From: an uncultured Myxococcales bacterium
GTDB lineage: Bacteria > Myxococcota > Myxococcia > Myxococcales > Myxococcaceae
DNA: 64,000 nt
Reading direction: 5' to 3'
NCBI GenBank assembly: GCA_937980205.1
Contig: CALJKW010000009.1
Coordinates: 186,001 to 250,000 of the forward strand
Positions within the stretch are counted from its first letter, which is position 1, and each line of letters starts with the position of its first letter. Under the pieces are notes generated by a model. That model was given only the letters and a program-made list of their open reading frames with translations. It did no database searches and was not told the origin of the DNA. Shown one piece after another: positions 21,707-31,017 of the stretch. Made by a program: the position numbers and the translations under genes.

Positions 21707-22825
21707 TTACACTTTTCGCGTTCGCGCGAAGCCGCGGAGCAGCAGTCCGACGAGCAACAACTCGAGCACGCCGCCGCCGCCGGCACAACCGCAGCCGAAG
21801 CCGGTTCCCAGCGCAGGCCCGCTCGCCGGTGGCGGACCGCCGCAGCCCGACGTCGTCATCTGCGTGACGCCAGGAGCGATCGTCTCCTGCACCGAGACCT
21901 CGGCAGCGCCGCGCGACATCGCGGCCGGCAGGCTGGGCACGGCGCCTCCGGCGTCGGGCATCACCGGCCGCGTCGTCGCGGGCGCGAGTTCGAACGTGCC
22001 GGCGCTGCCTCCGCCGCAGCAGGGCTGGCCGCTGCCGCAGTCCGCGCACGTGAGGCCCGTCGGGCAATAGAAGCCGCCGCCGCAGCAGGTGGCTCCGGTC
22101 GGCGCGCACGTCCCATCCGCGCACATCACCGGCGCAGAAGCCGGGCACGTCGGGCAGCCGCTCGAGTCCGCAGCGCACCAGCCGCGGTGCGCGCAGCACG
22201 CGGTGCCGGAGGGACAGCACGAGCCATTGCACGACACCGCGCAGGCACAGACGCCCGAGCCGGCAGCGCCGCAGCAGTACCCGGTCGCGCCGTCGAACCG
22301 CGTGAACGGCGCGCCCTCGTTGGCGAGCCGCGGGCAGCACACGTTCGACACGCAGTCCGAGCCGGCCGCACAGCCGCGGACGCCGTCTTCGCAGCACGAG
22401 CCGCCGCGCTCGATGCAACGGGGAATCCCCTTCTGGCAGCAGTCGAGCTCGGGTGCGCAGGCGAAGTCGGCGCCGCAGCAGGTGACGCGGCCCATGAACA
22501 CGCGCCCGCTGCAGCAGGTGACCTCTCCGAGGCCGTCGAGGCACTGGCCTCCGCAGCTGTTGCGGCACGGGCAGCGGGCGATGTCGAGGGTGCAGGCGCC
22601 ACCCATGCAGCTGCAGCTCTCTCCGGTGCTGGCAGAGACGATGCACGAGGTGAGCTGCCCCCCTGCGTTGCACGTCGCGGTGCGCGAAAACGTCACCTCG
22701 CCGTCGCACGTGCTGCCGCACGACGTCGTCGTCGAGCCGGGACAGCGAAACGTGAGCGCCGGGCACGACTGCGCCGCCGCCTCGGCCGCCGACAGCAGCA
22801 CCGCGAACACGATCGCCAGCCGCAC
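21707..22825 (-). CDS. Cys-rich secreted protein with MYXO-CTERM anchor
   Basis: The 372-residue product starts at GTG 22825 (signal peptide VRLAIVFAVLLSAAEAAAQ); TTG 22831 is an alternative. About residues 22-270 hold some 50 Cys in short modules such as CCSGRVF, CCPSGTACC and CCGGGFYC, suggesting many disulfides. The C-terminus reads FGCGCAGGGG, then a hydrophobic helix, then GFARTRKV. That is the MYXO-CTERM layout: an invariant Cys, a transmembrane segment and a basic tail, which directs surface sorting in myxobacteria. The function of the Cys modules is unknown. It is divergent from the metallo-beta-lactamase-like gene, with only 27 bases between starts. Confidence 0.82.
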   Translation of the reverse strand: MRLAIVFAVLLSAAEAAAQSCPALTFRCPGSTTTSCGSTCDGEVTFSRTATCNAGGQLTSCIVSASTGESCSCMGGACTLDIARCPCRNSCGGQCLDGLGEVTCCSGRVFMGRVTCCGADFACAPELDCCQKGIPRCIERGGSCCEDGVRGCAAGSDCVSNVCCPRLANEGAPFTRFDGATGYCCGAAGSGVCACAVSCNGSCCPSGTACCAHRGWCAADSSGCPTCPASAPVMCADGTCAPTGATCCGGGFYCPTGLTCADCGSGQPCCGGGSAGTFELAPATTRPVMPDAGGAVPSLPAAMSRGAAEVSVQETIAPGVTQMTTSGCGGPPPASGPALGTGFGCGCAGGGGVLELLLVGLLLRGFARTRKV

Positions 22826-22852
22826 GCGCAAAGAGGATACCTTCGGCCCCCC

Positions 22853-23443
22853 ATGAAATCGCTCCATCGCGCGGACTTGTACGGCTGGTCGCGCTTCGAC
22901 GAGGCGCGGAACCTCGACTTCAACAGCGTCGCGTGGGTGCGCGACGGCGGCAACGTGCTCGTCGACCCGCTCGAGCTCAGCGCGCACGACGAGCAGCACC
23001 TCGAGCAGCTCGGCGGAGCGGCGCTCATCGTCATCACCAACTCCGAGCACGTGCGTGCGGCGGCCCGCATCGCCCAGCGCTTCGGCGCGAAGGTGCTGGG
23101 CCCTCAGGCCGAGCGCGGCGTCTTCGAGGCCGCGCGCTGGCTCGCACACGGCGACGAGGTCGTGCCCGGGCTCGTCGCGTTGGAGCTGCACGGCTCGAAG
23201 ACTCCCGGCGAGCTCGCGCTCGTGCTCGAGCGCACGACGCTCATCACCGGAGACCTCATCCGCGCGCAGCGCGGCGGCCGGCTCAACCTGCTGCCCGACG
23301 CGAAGCTGAAGGACAAGGCGAAGGCGCTCGAGTCGGTGCGCGCGCTGGTCGAGCAGCACCGCGAGCTCGACGCCGTGCTCGTCGGCGACGGCTGGCCGGT
23401 GTTCCGAGAGGGGCGACCGCAGCTCGAAGAGCTGCTTCGTTGA
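22853..23443 (+). CDS. Metallo-beta-lactamase-fold protein with a degenerate metal motif
   Basis: This 196-residue protein shows the MBL fold: an N-terminal sheet (NSVAWVRDGGNVLVDP), a core motif, and a late TGDLI that matches the usual Gly-Asp metal ligand. The normal HxHxDH is replaced by TNSEHVRAA, so most zinc ligands of that site are missing. A late GDGWPVF may replace the last His region. It may be a non-catalytic or altered-metal homologue. ATG 22853 is supported by the reading frame and the short divergent promoter; no clear ribosome site is seen. A palindromic intergenic repeat begins right after its stop. Confidence 0.65.
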   Translation: MKSLHRADLYGWSRFDEARNLDFNSVAWVRDGGNVLVDPLELSAHDEQHLEQLGGAALIVITNSEHVRAAARIAQRFGAKVLGPQAERGVFEAARWLAHGDEVVPGLVALELHGSKTPGELALVLERTTLITGDLIRAQRGGRLNLLPDAKLKDKAKALESVRALVEQHRELDAVLVGDGWPVFREGRPQLEELLR

Positions 23444-23477
23444 CCCTGAGCGCAGCGCGCAGCCCGGAGTCGAAGGG
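23444..23477. repeat. Small intergenic palindromic repeat (CCCTGAGC...GAGTCGAAGGG type)
   Basis: The sequence starts CCCTGAGCGCAGC and ends GGAGTCGAAGGG, so the opposite strand reads CCCTTCGACTCCGG...GCTCAGGG. This form of short repeat recurs in many bacterial genomes between genes. A related copy is at 43581-43627. It lies directly after a stop codon and could act on 3' ends. Confidence 0.55.
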
Positions 23478-23552
23478 CGCCCGCTCCACCCGGCGGCAAC
23501 GTCCTGGCCGCCTTCCTCCGGACGGCCGCGGCCTGCTAGAGCCTCGCGCGAC

Positions 23553-24791
23553 ATGCGCCCGGTCCTGCTCGCCGCCTCGCTCGCGCTCTGCGCCTGCCAG
23601 GCATCCGTGATGATGACGCCGTCGCCGTTCACTCCACCGCCGCCGGTGGAGAACTGCCTCGGCAAGCAGCTGCTCGACTTCTTCGGCAAGTCGCGGCTCA
23701 TGGTGGGGCTCGCGACGGGCAGCGACACCGCCGCGACCGCGGCGCCGTACGACGTGCGCTACCAGTACCTCACGGCCGGCATCGCCGACGGCAGCGGCCC
23801 GTGCTCGAGCTGCGCGAGCGGCTGCACCTCCGGCAACACGAGCTGCAAGAGCGGCGGCTGCGGCTGGTGGGGCTGCTGGCAGGACGACCAGGAACCCCCG
23901 GGAGCCTTCGCGCGCAGCTTCATCGCCGACGCCAAAGCCCGCGGCCAGATCCCGATGTTCACGTACTACCAGCAGCTCTACGCCAGCGGCGCGTTCGAGG
24001 GCTCGGCGCAGATCGCGAAGATGAACGACGCCTCCATCATGAGCCGCTACTTCGCCGACTTCCGCTTCGCGCTGCAGCAGGTCGGCGACGCGAAGGCGCT
24101 CCTCCACCTCGAGCCCGACACCTGGGCCTACGGCCAGCAGGCGAACGCCGACCCGTCGAAGACGCCCGTCGCGGTCGCGACCGCGAACGCGACCGACTGC
24201 ACCGGCATGGCGAACACGTTCGCCGGCTTCGGCCGCTGCATGGTGGCGATGGTGCGCAAGTACGCGCCGAACGCGAAGGTCGGCTTCCACGCGTCGGCGT
24301 GGGCGACGAACATCTCCGTCGCCGGCAACACCGACCCGTCGCTCGACGTCGCCGCCGAGGCGAAGAAGACCGCCGACTTCCTCAAAGCGTGCGGAGCCGA
24401 GGAGACCGACTTCGTCGTCGTCGAGACCTCGGACCGCGACGCCGGCTTCTACGCCCAGAACGGAGACACCACCGCGTTCTGGGACGTCACGAACAAGACG
24501 CTGCCGAGCTTCCACCAGGCGTTCGCGTGGGCGACGAAGATCGCCGAGGGCGTCGGCCGTCCACTCGTGTGGTGGCAGCTGCCGCTCGGCAACTCGACGA
24601 CGCGCTACCAGGACAACCGCGTCGACTACTTCTTCCAGCACACCGACGAGGTCGCCGCGACGCACGCGGTGCTCATGGCGTTCGGTGCGGGCAAGGACGA
24701 TCAGACGATGCCCGAGTCCGACAACGGCAACCTCGCGGCGCGCACGAAGTCGTACGACGCCGCGGGAGGCCAGCAGCTGAGCTGCAAGTAG
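23553..24791 (+). CDS. Lipoprotein, possible TIM-barrel glycosidase-like
   Basis: This 412-residue lipoprotein has lipobox LCAC at the end of the signal peptide MRPVLLAASLALCAC. A short Cys-rich insert is at about 85-110 (CSSCASGCTSGNTSCKSGGC). The remainder looks like an alpha/beta barrel: LMVGLATG, IPMFTYYQQLY, ALLHLEPDTWAYG, KVGFHASAW, DFVVVETSDRD and LVWWQLPLG. The strand-end acidic residues in HLEPD and VVVETSD resemble catalytic acids of glycoside hydrolases. That function is inferred; no family is assigned. GCTAGA ends 12 bases before the ATG, suggesting a leaderless mRNA. Confidence 0.68.
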   Translation: MRPVLLAASLALCACQASVMMTPSPFTPPPPVENCLGKQLLDFFGKSRLMVGLATGSDTAATAAPYDVRYQYLTAGIADGSGPCSSCASGCTSGNTSCKSGGCGWWGCWQDDQEPPGAFARSFIADAKARGQIPMFTYYQQLYASGAFEGSAQIAKMNDASIMSRYFADFRFALQQVGDAKALLHLEPDTWAYGQQANADPSKTPVAVATANATDCTGMANTFAGFGRCMVAMVRKYAPNAKVGFHASAWATNISVAGNTDPSLDVAAEAKKTADFLKACGAEETDFVVVETSDRDAGFYAQNGDTTAFWDVTNKTLPSFHQAFAWATKIAEGVGRPLVWWQLPLGNSTTRYQDNRVDYFFQHTDEVAATHAVLMAFGAGKDDQTMPESDNGNLAARTKSYDAAGGQQLSCK

Positions 24792-24804
24792 ACAGAGGGA
24801 CCAG

Positions 24805-24894
24805 GTGAGGGGGCAGCCGAGCCGTCGCGTCGTCGCTCGGCGCCGAACGGTGTCGGTCGCAGAGCGCGTGCAGCGTGGCTGCCCGCCACCTCAC
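24805..24894. terminator. Long imperfect hairpin between convergent genes
   Basis: GTGAGGGGGCAGCC (24805-24818) is complementary, with a four-base bulge, to GGCTGCCCGCCACCTCAC (24877-24894). It lies between the converging ends of the lipoprotein gene and the PilZ gene and just reaches the PilZ stop. It may terminate both transcripts. Confidence 0.4.
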
Positions 24895-25343
24895 GGCGCG
24901 GGGACTTCCGGCAAGAGCGGAGCGAGCGCCATCGGCGGCTTCGCCGCGCGCACGCACGTCTCGAGATAGCGCGCCAGCGCGAGCTCGGCCTTCACCGGCA
25001 GGTCGGTGAACTTCACCTGCACGCGGTGATCTCCGCCGTCGTCGAGCACGCGCAGCACCTTCGCGCGCGTCTTGTGCTCGTAGCCCTCGGGCAGCCGGAA
25101 GTGGATGTCGACCTCGGCGGCGAGCGGCGGGTAGCGCGTCCACCACGAGGCGCCTCCCAACGAGATCTCGCCTTCGTAGACGGTGGGGACTCCGCTCTCT
25201 CCCGGGTCGACGACCCAAAGGCGCAGCGGCGCGCGCGGAGACGTCCGGCGCTCTTCACCGACGCGCCGCTCGGCGAAGCGCTCGAGCGGCTCGGGCACGA
25301 GCTTCAGGTGCCGGCGATCGATCTTCGACCGGCGGTCCTTCAC
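24891..25343 (-). CDS. PilZ domain protein
   Basis: This 150-residue cytosolic protein starts at GTG 25343, overlapping the pal stop as GTGA. PilZ hallmarks are the N-terminal ERRTSPRAPLRL (RxxxR, c-di-GMP phosphate contact) and GEISLGGASW (the [D/N]xSxxG motif, here with Glu in the first place). A beta-strand pattern follows to the end. It should bind c-di-GMP, although the Glu substitution makes affinity uncertain. Coupling with pal points to an envelope process controlled by c-di-GMP. Converges on a lipoprotein gene. Confidence 0.8.
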   Translation of the reverse strand: MKDRRSKIDRRHLKLVPEPLERFAERRVGEERRTSPRAPLRLWVVDPGESGVPTVYEGEISLGGASWWTRYPPLAAEVDIHFRLPEGYEHKTRAKVLRVLDDGGDHRVQVKFTDLPVKAELALARYLETCVRAAKPPMALAPLLPEVPAP

Positions 25344-25858
25344 TTGAGCACCTCGACCGGGCCGCCCCAGTAGCCGACCATCTCGAGCGGCGCGATGCCG
25401 AGCTCGTCGCGGCGGTTCCACGCCCACGCCTCTTCGTTGCTGCCGGGGATGGCGGGGACCTCTTCTCCGAAGGTGATGGCCTCGACCTGGTCGGAGCCGA
25501 CGCCGAGCGCGATCAGGAACTTCCTCGCGACATCGGCGCGCTTCTGACCCAGCGCGAGGTTGTACTCCTCGGTGCCGCGCTCGTCGGCGTGGCCGGCGAT
25601 GCGAATCGTGACGCCCGGCTTGTCGTGCAGCGCTATCGCGACCTTCTCGAGCATCGTCTTGTCGGCCTCGGTCAGCGTCGCGTCGTCGAAGCCGAAGTGC
25701 AGCGTGCACTCCGAGAGCAGCTTCTTCAGCGCGGCGTGATCGGCCTGCTTCTTCAGGTCGCCGGACGGATCTGCGGGCTCATCGAGGTACGACGTCTTCA
25801 CCTTCTTCGCACACCCCGTCGCGACCACCAGCGTCAGCACTGCGAACAGACGGATCAT
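25340..25858 (-). CDS. pal: Peptidoglycan-associated lipoprotein Pal (OmpA-like domain)
   Basis: This 172-residue lipoprotein has lipobox VATGC at about residue 17. The OmpA-like domain (about 50-160) contains TLHFGFDDATL, IRIAGHADERGTEEYNLALG and QKRADVARKFL, whose Asp and Arg bind diaminopimelate of peptidoglycan. Pal tethers the outer membrane to the wall and works with Tol proteins in cell division, but no tol genes are in the window. ATG 25858 has GAGGGA nine bases upstream; an ATG at 25900 would add 14 unneeded residues. It is followed by a PilZ gene in a four-base overlap. Confidence 0.92.
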   Translation of the reverse strand: MIRLFAVLTLVVATGCAKKVKTSYLDEPADPSGDLKKQADHAALKKLLSECTLHFGFDDATLTEADKTMLEKVAIALHDKPGVTIRIAGHADERGTEEYNLALGQKRADVARKFLIALGVGSDQVEAITFGEEVPAIPGSNEEAWAWNRRDELGIAPLEMVGYWGGPVEVLK

Positions 25859-25933
25859 CGATTTCCCTCGTGTGTGGGTTGACGTGCAACACGGTGCCAC
25901 AGGGTTGTGACGCGTCCATTTTTCGGCCGTCGA

Positions 25934-25999
25934 TTTCTGATCAGCGCGGGCCCAAACCCCTCGAACTTGCTAAGCGGCGACGCCCGCTTCTGATCAGAA
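25934..25999. promoter_or_regulatory. Twin TTCTGATCAG motifs between pal and the ECF sigma gene
   Basis: TTTCTGATCAG occurs at 25934-25944 and again at 25988-25999 as the perfect palindrome TTCTGATCAGAA. They lie 54 bases apart in the 177-base divergent region between pal and the sigma operon. A GAACTT and a later CGAC between them could be an ECF promoter. A shared operator is plausible but untested. Confidence 0.4.
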
Positions 26000-26035
26000 A
26001 CTTCCCGGGGCCACGCGGGTTTGAACGCTGCAGAG

Positions 26036-26620
26036 ATGACGGTGGAAGACGAAGACGCCGCCCTCTTCATGAAGGTGGCAGCCGGCGACAAGCGCGCGTT
26101 CGCGACGCTCTTCGACCGCCATCAGAACAGCATCGTGCGGTTCGCATACCGCTTCGTCGGGAGCCAGGCGAAGGCCGAAGAGCTCGCCCAGGACATTTTC
26201 GTGAAGCTCTACAAGAACGCGAAGAGCTACCGGCCGGACGCGAAGTTCAAGACGTTCATGTTCCGCGTCGCGACCAACCACTGCCTCAACGAGGTGCGCC
26301 GGCCGTTCCACAAGGCCGAGGCGGGCGTCGCCGAGGTGCCGGACACGCAGGAGTCCGCCGAGCGGCCCGACGCCGCCCTCGAAGGCAAGGCGCTCGAGAA
26401 GGCCGTGCACCTCGCGCTCGACGGCATGAGCGAGCGCGAGCGCGCCGCGTTCTGCATGTGCCGCTTCGAGGGGCTGCCGTACAAAGAGATCGCCGCCGCG
26501 CTCGACGCGAGCGAGGCCGCCGTGAAGAGCCTCATTCACCGCGCGACGCTGCAGGTGATGAAGCAGGTGGCGCAGTTGAAGGCGGGCCTCGGGCCCGCGA
26601 TCACGAGGAGTGAAGCATGA
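26036..26620 (+). CDS. ECF-type RNA polymerase sigma factor
   Basis: This 194-residue sigma factor has region 2 at about 25-90 (FATLFDRHQNSIVRFAYRFV, AEELAQDIFVKLYKNA, FMFRVATNHCLN) and region 4 at about 130-185 (ALDGMSERERAAF, GLPYKEIAAALDASEAAVK, SLIHRATLQ). ATG 26036 is preferred over TTG 26021. Its stop overlaps the next ATG by four bases, so the anti-sigma factor is translated from the same mRNA. The promoter it recognises may be its own, upstream. The signal is unknown. Confidence 0.9.
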   Translation: MTVEDEDAALFMKVAAGDKRAFATLFDRHQNSIVRFAYRFVGSQAKAEELAQDIFVKLYKNAKSYRPDAKFKTFMFRVATNHCLNEVRRPFHKAEAGVAEVPDTQESAERPDAALEGKALEKAVHLALDGMSERERAAFCMCRFEGLPYKEIAAALDASEAAVKSLIHRATLQVMKQVAQLKAGLGPAITRSEA

Positions 26621-27090
26621 GCACCAGAGACGAGCTGGCCGCGAACCTGACCGCGTACATCGACGGTGAGCTCTCCGAGCTCGAGATGCGGCGCATGAAG
26701 GAAGCGCTCGACGCGGACCCCGAGCTCGCCGCGCTCGAGAGGCAGCTGCGCGCGACGCTGAAGGCGGTGGCCGCCCTGCCCTCTCCCGAGCCGTCGCAGG
26801 CGCTGCGGCGCGCGGTGCTCTCGAAGCTCGACGAGCCGACCTCGGCGTTCGAGCGGCTGAAGGCGTTCTTCACGCTGCCGAAGCTGGTGCCGGCGCTGGG
26901 GCTCGCGACCGCCGCCGTCGTCGCCGTCGTGGTGATGCAGCGGCCCGGCGAGAGGCCGCAGCTCGACGCCGAGACGCTCTTCGTCGCGCAGAACATGGAG
27001 GTGCTCGAGGACCTCGACGTCATCGGCCTCGACAACACCGACGATCTCGACGTCGTCGCGAGCCTGCACGAGCTGGAGGGCACGCCATGA
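26617..27090 (+). CDS. Anti-sigma factor with one membrane helix and an acidic tail
   Basis: This 157-residue protein has the anti-sigma N-terminus (NLTAYIDGELSELEMRRMKEAL) but no Cys/His zinc motif, so it is not a zinc-dependent member. A transmembrane helix is at about 92-108 (VPALGLATAAVVAVVVM). The periplasmic C-terminus is acidic (NMEVLEDLDVIGLDNTDDLD), a pattern that recurs in the small secreted protein at 27545. It presumably holds the preceding sigma factor inactive at the membrane. The four-base overlaps on both sides indicate coupled translation. Confidence 0.85.
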   Translation: MSTRDELAANLTAYIDGELSELEMRRMKEALDADPELAALERQLRATLKAVAALPSPEPSQALRRAVLSKLDEPTSAFERLKAFFTLPKLVPALGLATAAVVAVVVMQRPGERPQLDAETLFVAQNMEVLEDLDVIGLDNTDDLDVVASLHELEGTP

Positions 27091-27548
27091 GGACGATCGC
27101 CGCTGTCCTGCTGCTGTCGTTCGGTGCGCTCGCCCAGACGTCGGCGGAAGAGCGCTGGAACCAGCTCTCCGACGCGCAGAAGGCCGAGCTGAAGGCGAAG
27201 TGGCAGGCCTTCAAGGCGCTGCCGCCGGAAGAGCAGGCGCGCATCCGCCAGAACGCCGAGCGCTTCCGCAACATGTCGCCCGAAGAGCGCGAGCGCGTGC
27301 GGGATAACCTGAAGGCGTTTCGCGCGCTGTCTCCGGAAGAGCGGCAGGAGCTGCGCGACCGCTGGCAGCAGTACCGGAAGATGGACCCGTCCGAGCGCCA
27401 GGAGCTGCGCCAGCGGATGCGGGCCTACCTGCGCGCGAACCCGGAGAAGCGCGAGCAGCTGCGCGAGAACCTGCGGCGGTGGAGGCGAATGTCTCCGGAG
27501 CAGCGCGAAGAGATGCGCGAGCGGATCCGGGAGAGGCGGCGCCGGTGA
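27087..27548 (+). CDS. DUF3106 secreted protein
   Basis: This 153-residue product has a signal peptide (MRTIAAVLLLSFGALAQ) and DUF3106-type repeats built from MSPEERERVRDNLKAF-like units, repeated about six times, rich in Glu, Arg and Gln. It resembles CpxP/Spy-like helical proteins, but with short repeats. The operon with an ECF sigma and anti-sigma suggests a periplasmic sensor or stress chaperone role. Function is inferred only. Its stop overlaps the next GTG. Confidence 0.8.
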   Translation: MRTIAAVLLLSFGALAQTSAEERWNQLSDAQKAELKAKWQAFKALPPEEQARIRQNAERFRNMSPEERERVRDNLKAFRALSPEERQELRDRWQQYRKMDPSERQELRQRMRAYLRANPEKREQLRENLRRWRRMSPEQREEMRERIRERRRR

Positions 27549-27727
27549 GCGCGATCCTGCTGCTCGCGTGGCTCGCGGCAGCGGATGGAGGAACGCCGCC
27601 TTCTCCGCCCGCGAAGCCCGCGCTGTCCGCCGACGAAGCCGAGCTGCTCAAGAACCTCGAGCTGCTCGAGGCGTTCGAAGACGTGAAGGACCTCGACATG
27701 CTCGAGGAGCTGTCAGTGGAACGGTGA
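27545..27727 (+). CDS. Small secreted protein with acidic LEELE-like tail
   Basis: GTG 27545 overlaps the preceding stop as GTGA. The 60-residue product has a signal peptide (MSAILLLAWLAAADGG), a Pro linker and a C-terminal acidic helix (ELLKNLELLEAFEDVKDLDM). This tail matches the acidic tail of the anti-sigma factor (NMEVLEDLDVIGL) in style, with alternating acidic and Leu residues. The pairing suggests competition or interaction at the membrane, for example with the same partner. No named family is assigned. Confidence 0.65.
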   Translation: MSAILLLAWLAAADGGTPPSPPAKPALSADEAELLKNLELLEAFEDVKDLDMLEELSVER

Positions 27728-27784
27728 GTCGCGCGTCAGCCGGTGCGACGCACCCGGCCGAAGAGGCCTCACACGCAAGGATGC

Positions 27785-27859
27785 ACGGGTTCGAATCCCG
27801 TCGAGAGCACGCTCTCGTAGCTCAGCTTGGTTAGAGCACCAGCCTGAAACGCTGGAGTC
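27785..27859 (+). tRNA. Permuted tRNA-like gene: 3' half precedes 5' half, anticodon GAA
   Basis: Read in order, the locus contains a T arm (stem ACGGG 27785-27789 with CCCGT 27797-27801, loop TTCGAAT), then the 3' acceptor strand CGAGAGC (27802-27808), then A27809 (discriminator) and C27810. The 5' half starts at once: acceptor GCTCTCG (27811-27817, complementary at all seven positions), T8-A9, D arm (GCTC 27820-27823 / GAGC 27834-27837, loop with GG), anticodon stem CCAGC/GCTGG (27839-27855) and loop CTGAAAC, anticodon GAA (27846-27848, Phe). A variable region AGTC and a GNRA-capped hairpin (GAGTC-GCAA-GACTC, 27855-27868) end the 5' part. No T arm lies downstream. CCA is not encoded. It could instead be a remnant of two tandem tRNA copies. 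Confidence 0.6.
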
Positions 27860-27926
27860 GCAAGACTCAACGGCTTGTTCACTCGGGCGCGTCACCTTTC
27901 TTCTCTTGGTGTATGAGGCCAGCCCC

Positions 27927-28376
27927 GTGTCGCTGCTGGTCCGCCGCCTGAAGGTGCTCGACATCCCCGCGCTCGAGAATCTCGAGCGCGAGATCGTCGA
28001 ACGCCACCCGGGCCGCCGCGGCTGGCTCGACACCTACCGCAAGCACATCGAGCGCTCGATGTCCGAGGAGCCGGAGGGCTTCTTCGTCGCCGACCTCAAC
28101 AACATCGTCGTCGGTGGAGCCATCGTGCGGCAGCGCGGCCCGCATCCGCTCACCGGCGACAAGCACGGCCAGCTGCTCGCGCTCACCGCCTCGCCCGCCT
28201 ACGTCCGGTACAACGTGGCGCAGCGGCTCGTCCTCGAGGCGAGCCTGTACCTCAAGTCGCGCGGCTGTAAGTCGATGACGGTCTCCTGCCCGGTCGACAC
28301 CGACCCCAAGGAGATCGACATCTTCAAGACCTCGGGGTTTGCGGTGGTGTCCTGGGAGCTGGAGAAGCAGCTGTAA
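27927..28376 (+). CDS. GNAT family N-acetyltransferase
   Basis: This 149-residue protein has the GNAT fold: FFVADLNNIVVGGAIVRQRG (beta 3-4), LTASPAYVRYNVAQRLVLEA (acetyl-CoA loop with an altered P-loop), and KSRGCKSMTVSC then FAVVSWELEK at the C-terminus. GTG 27927 is chosen because TGAGG lies eight bases upstream; TTG 27906 and GTG 27909 are in-frame alternatives. The substrate is unknown. It follows the permuted tRNA-like locus by about 60 bases and may be transcribed with it. Confidence 0.75.
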   Translation: MSLLVRRLKVLDIPALENLEREIVERHPGRRGWLDTYRKHIERSMSEEPEGFFVADLNNIVVGGAIVRQRGPHPLTGDKHGQLLALTASPAYVRYNVAQRLVLEASLYLKSRGCKSMTVSCPVDTDPKEIDIFKTSGFAVVSWELEKQL

Positions 28377-28384
28377 GGCTTCAC

Positions 28385-28419
28385 TCGCCGAAATGGGGCC
28401 TGTCCCCATTTCGGTGAGA
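28385..28419. repeat. GGGGCCTGTCCCC palindromic repeat
   Basis: The core CCGAAATGGGG (28389-28399) pairs perfectly with CCCCATTTCGG (28405-28415) across a five-base loop, and the flanks extend the pairing. A similar element occurs twice near 51386-51460. It lies just after the GNAT stop and could act as a terminator; it also looks like a dispersed palindromic repeat. Confidence 0.6.
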
Positions 28420-28881
28420 AGTGGTGCGGCCATGCTCCACAACTCCGAGCCTCCAGTTTCGAGAATCAACTCGTGGGCTTCACTCTCCGCAGCCTGTCGG
28501 CCTTCGCAACGACCCAACTGAAAGTTGCGTCGTTCGACTGCGCCGAGCCCACGCTCCACGCGGTGTCCTCTCCGTCTCGACCGTCCGTACTCGAGCCTGA
28601 GGGGCCACCATGTCCGACACACTGATCTCCTACCGGCCGGAGCTGCGCATCACCCGCGCGCCCGCCGAGCAGTCTTCACCGTCGTCCCGCTTCACCCTCG
28701 AGCGCGAAGAGCGCGTCGAGGTGGTCGAGAAGGCGCCCGCCGAGAGCGGCTCCATCCTCGAGATCATCAACGCGCTGCTCGTGAAAGAGACGGTCACGCA
28801 CGAAGAGCTCGTCGCCCTCCGTGCGCGGCTGCGCCGCTACGTGTCGCAGGTGAACCGGCTCGCGAGCCTCTTGAAGGCGCT

Positions 28882-31013
<2,132 letters not shown>

Positions 31014-31017
<4 letters not shown>

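Noticed and set aside
23531..23542. A second copy of the MITE end (GCGGCCTGCTAG) before the gene at 23553
   Set aside because: Only 12 bases match and no left terminal repeat lies within 300 bases upstream; more likely shared promoter context.
27785..27859. tmRNA in two-piece permuted form
   Set aside because: The 5' half has a canonical D arm and anticodon arm with loop CTGAAAC, which tmRNA lacks, and no tag reading frame or pseudoknots were recognised.
27811..27880. Ordinary tRNA-Phe with the 3' half downstream or split by an intron
   Set aside because: No T arm or complementary CGAGAGC occurs downstream before or within the GNAT gene; the only match is upstream.
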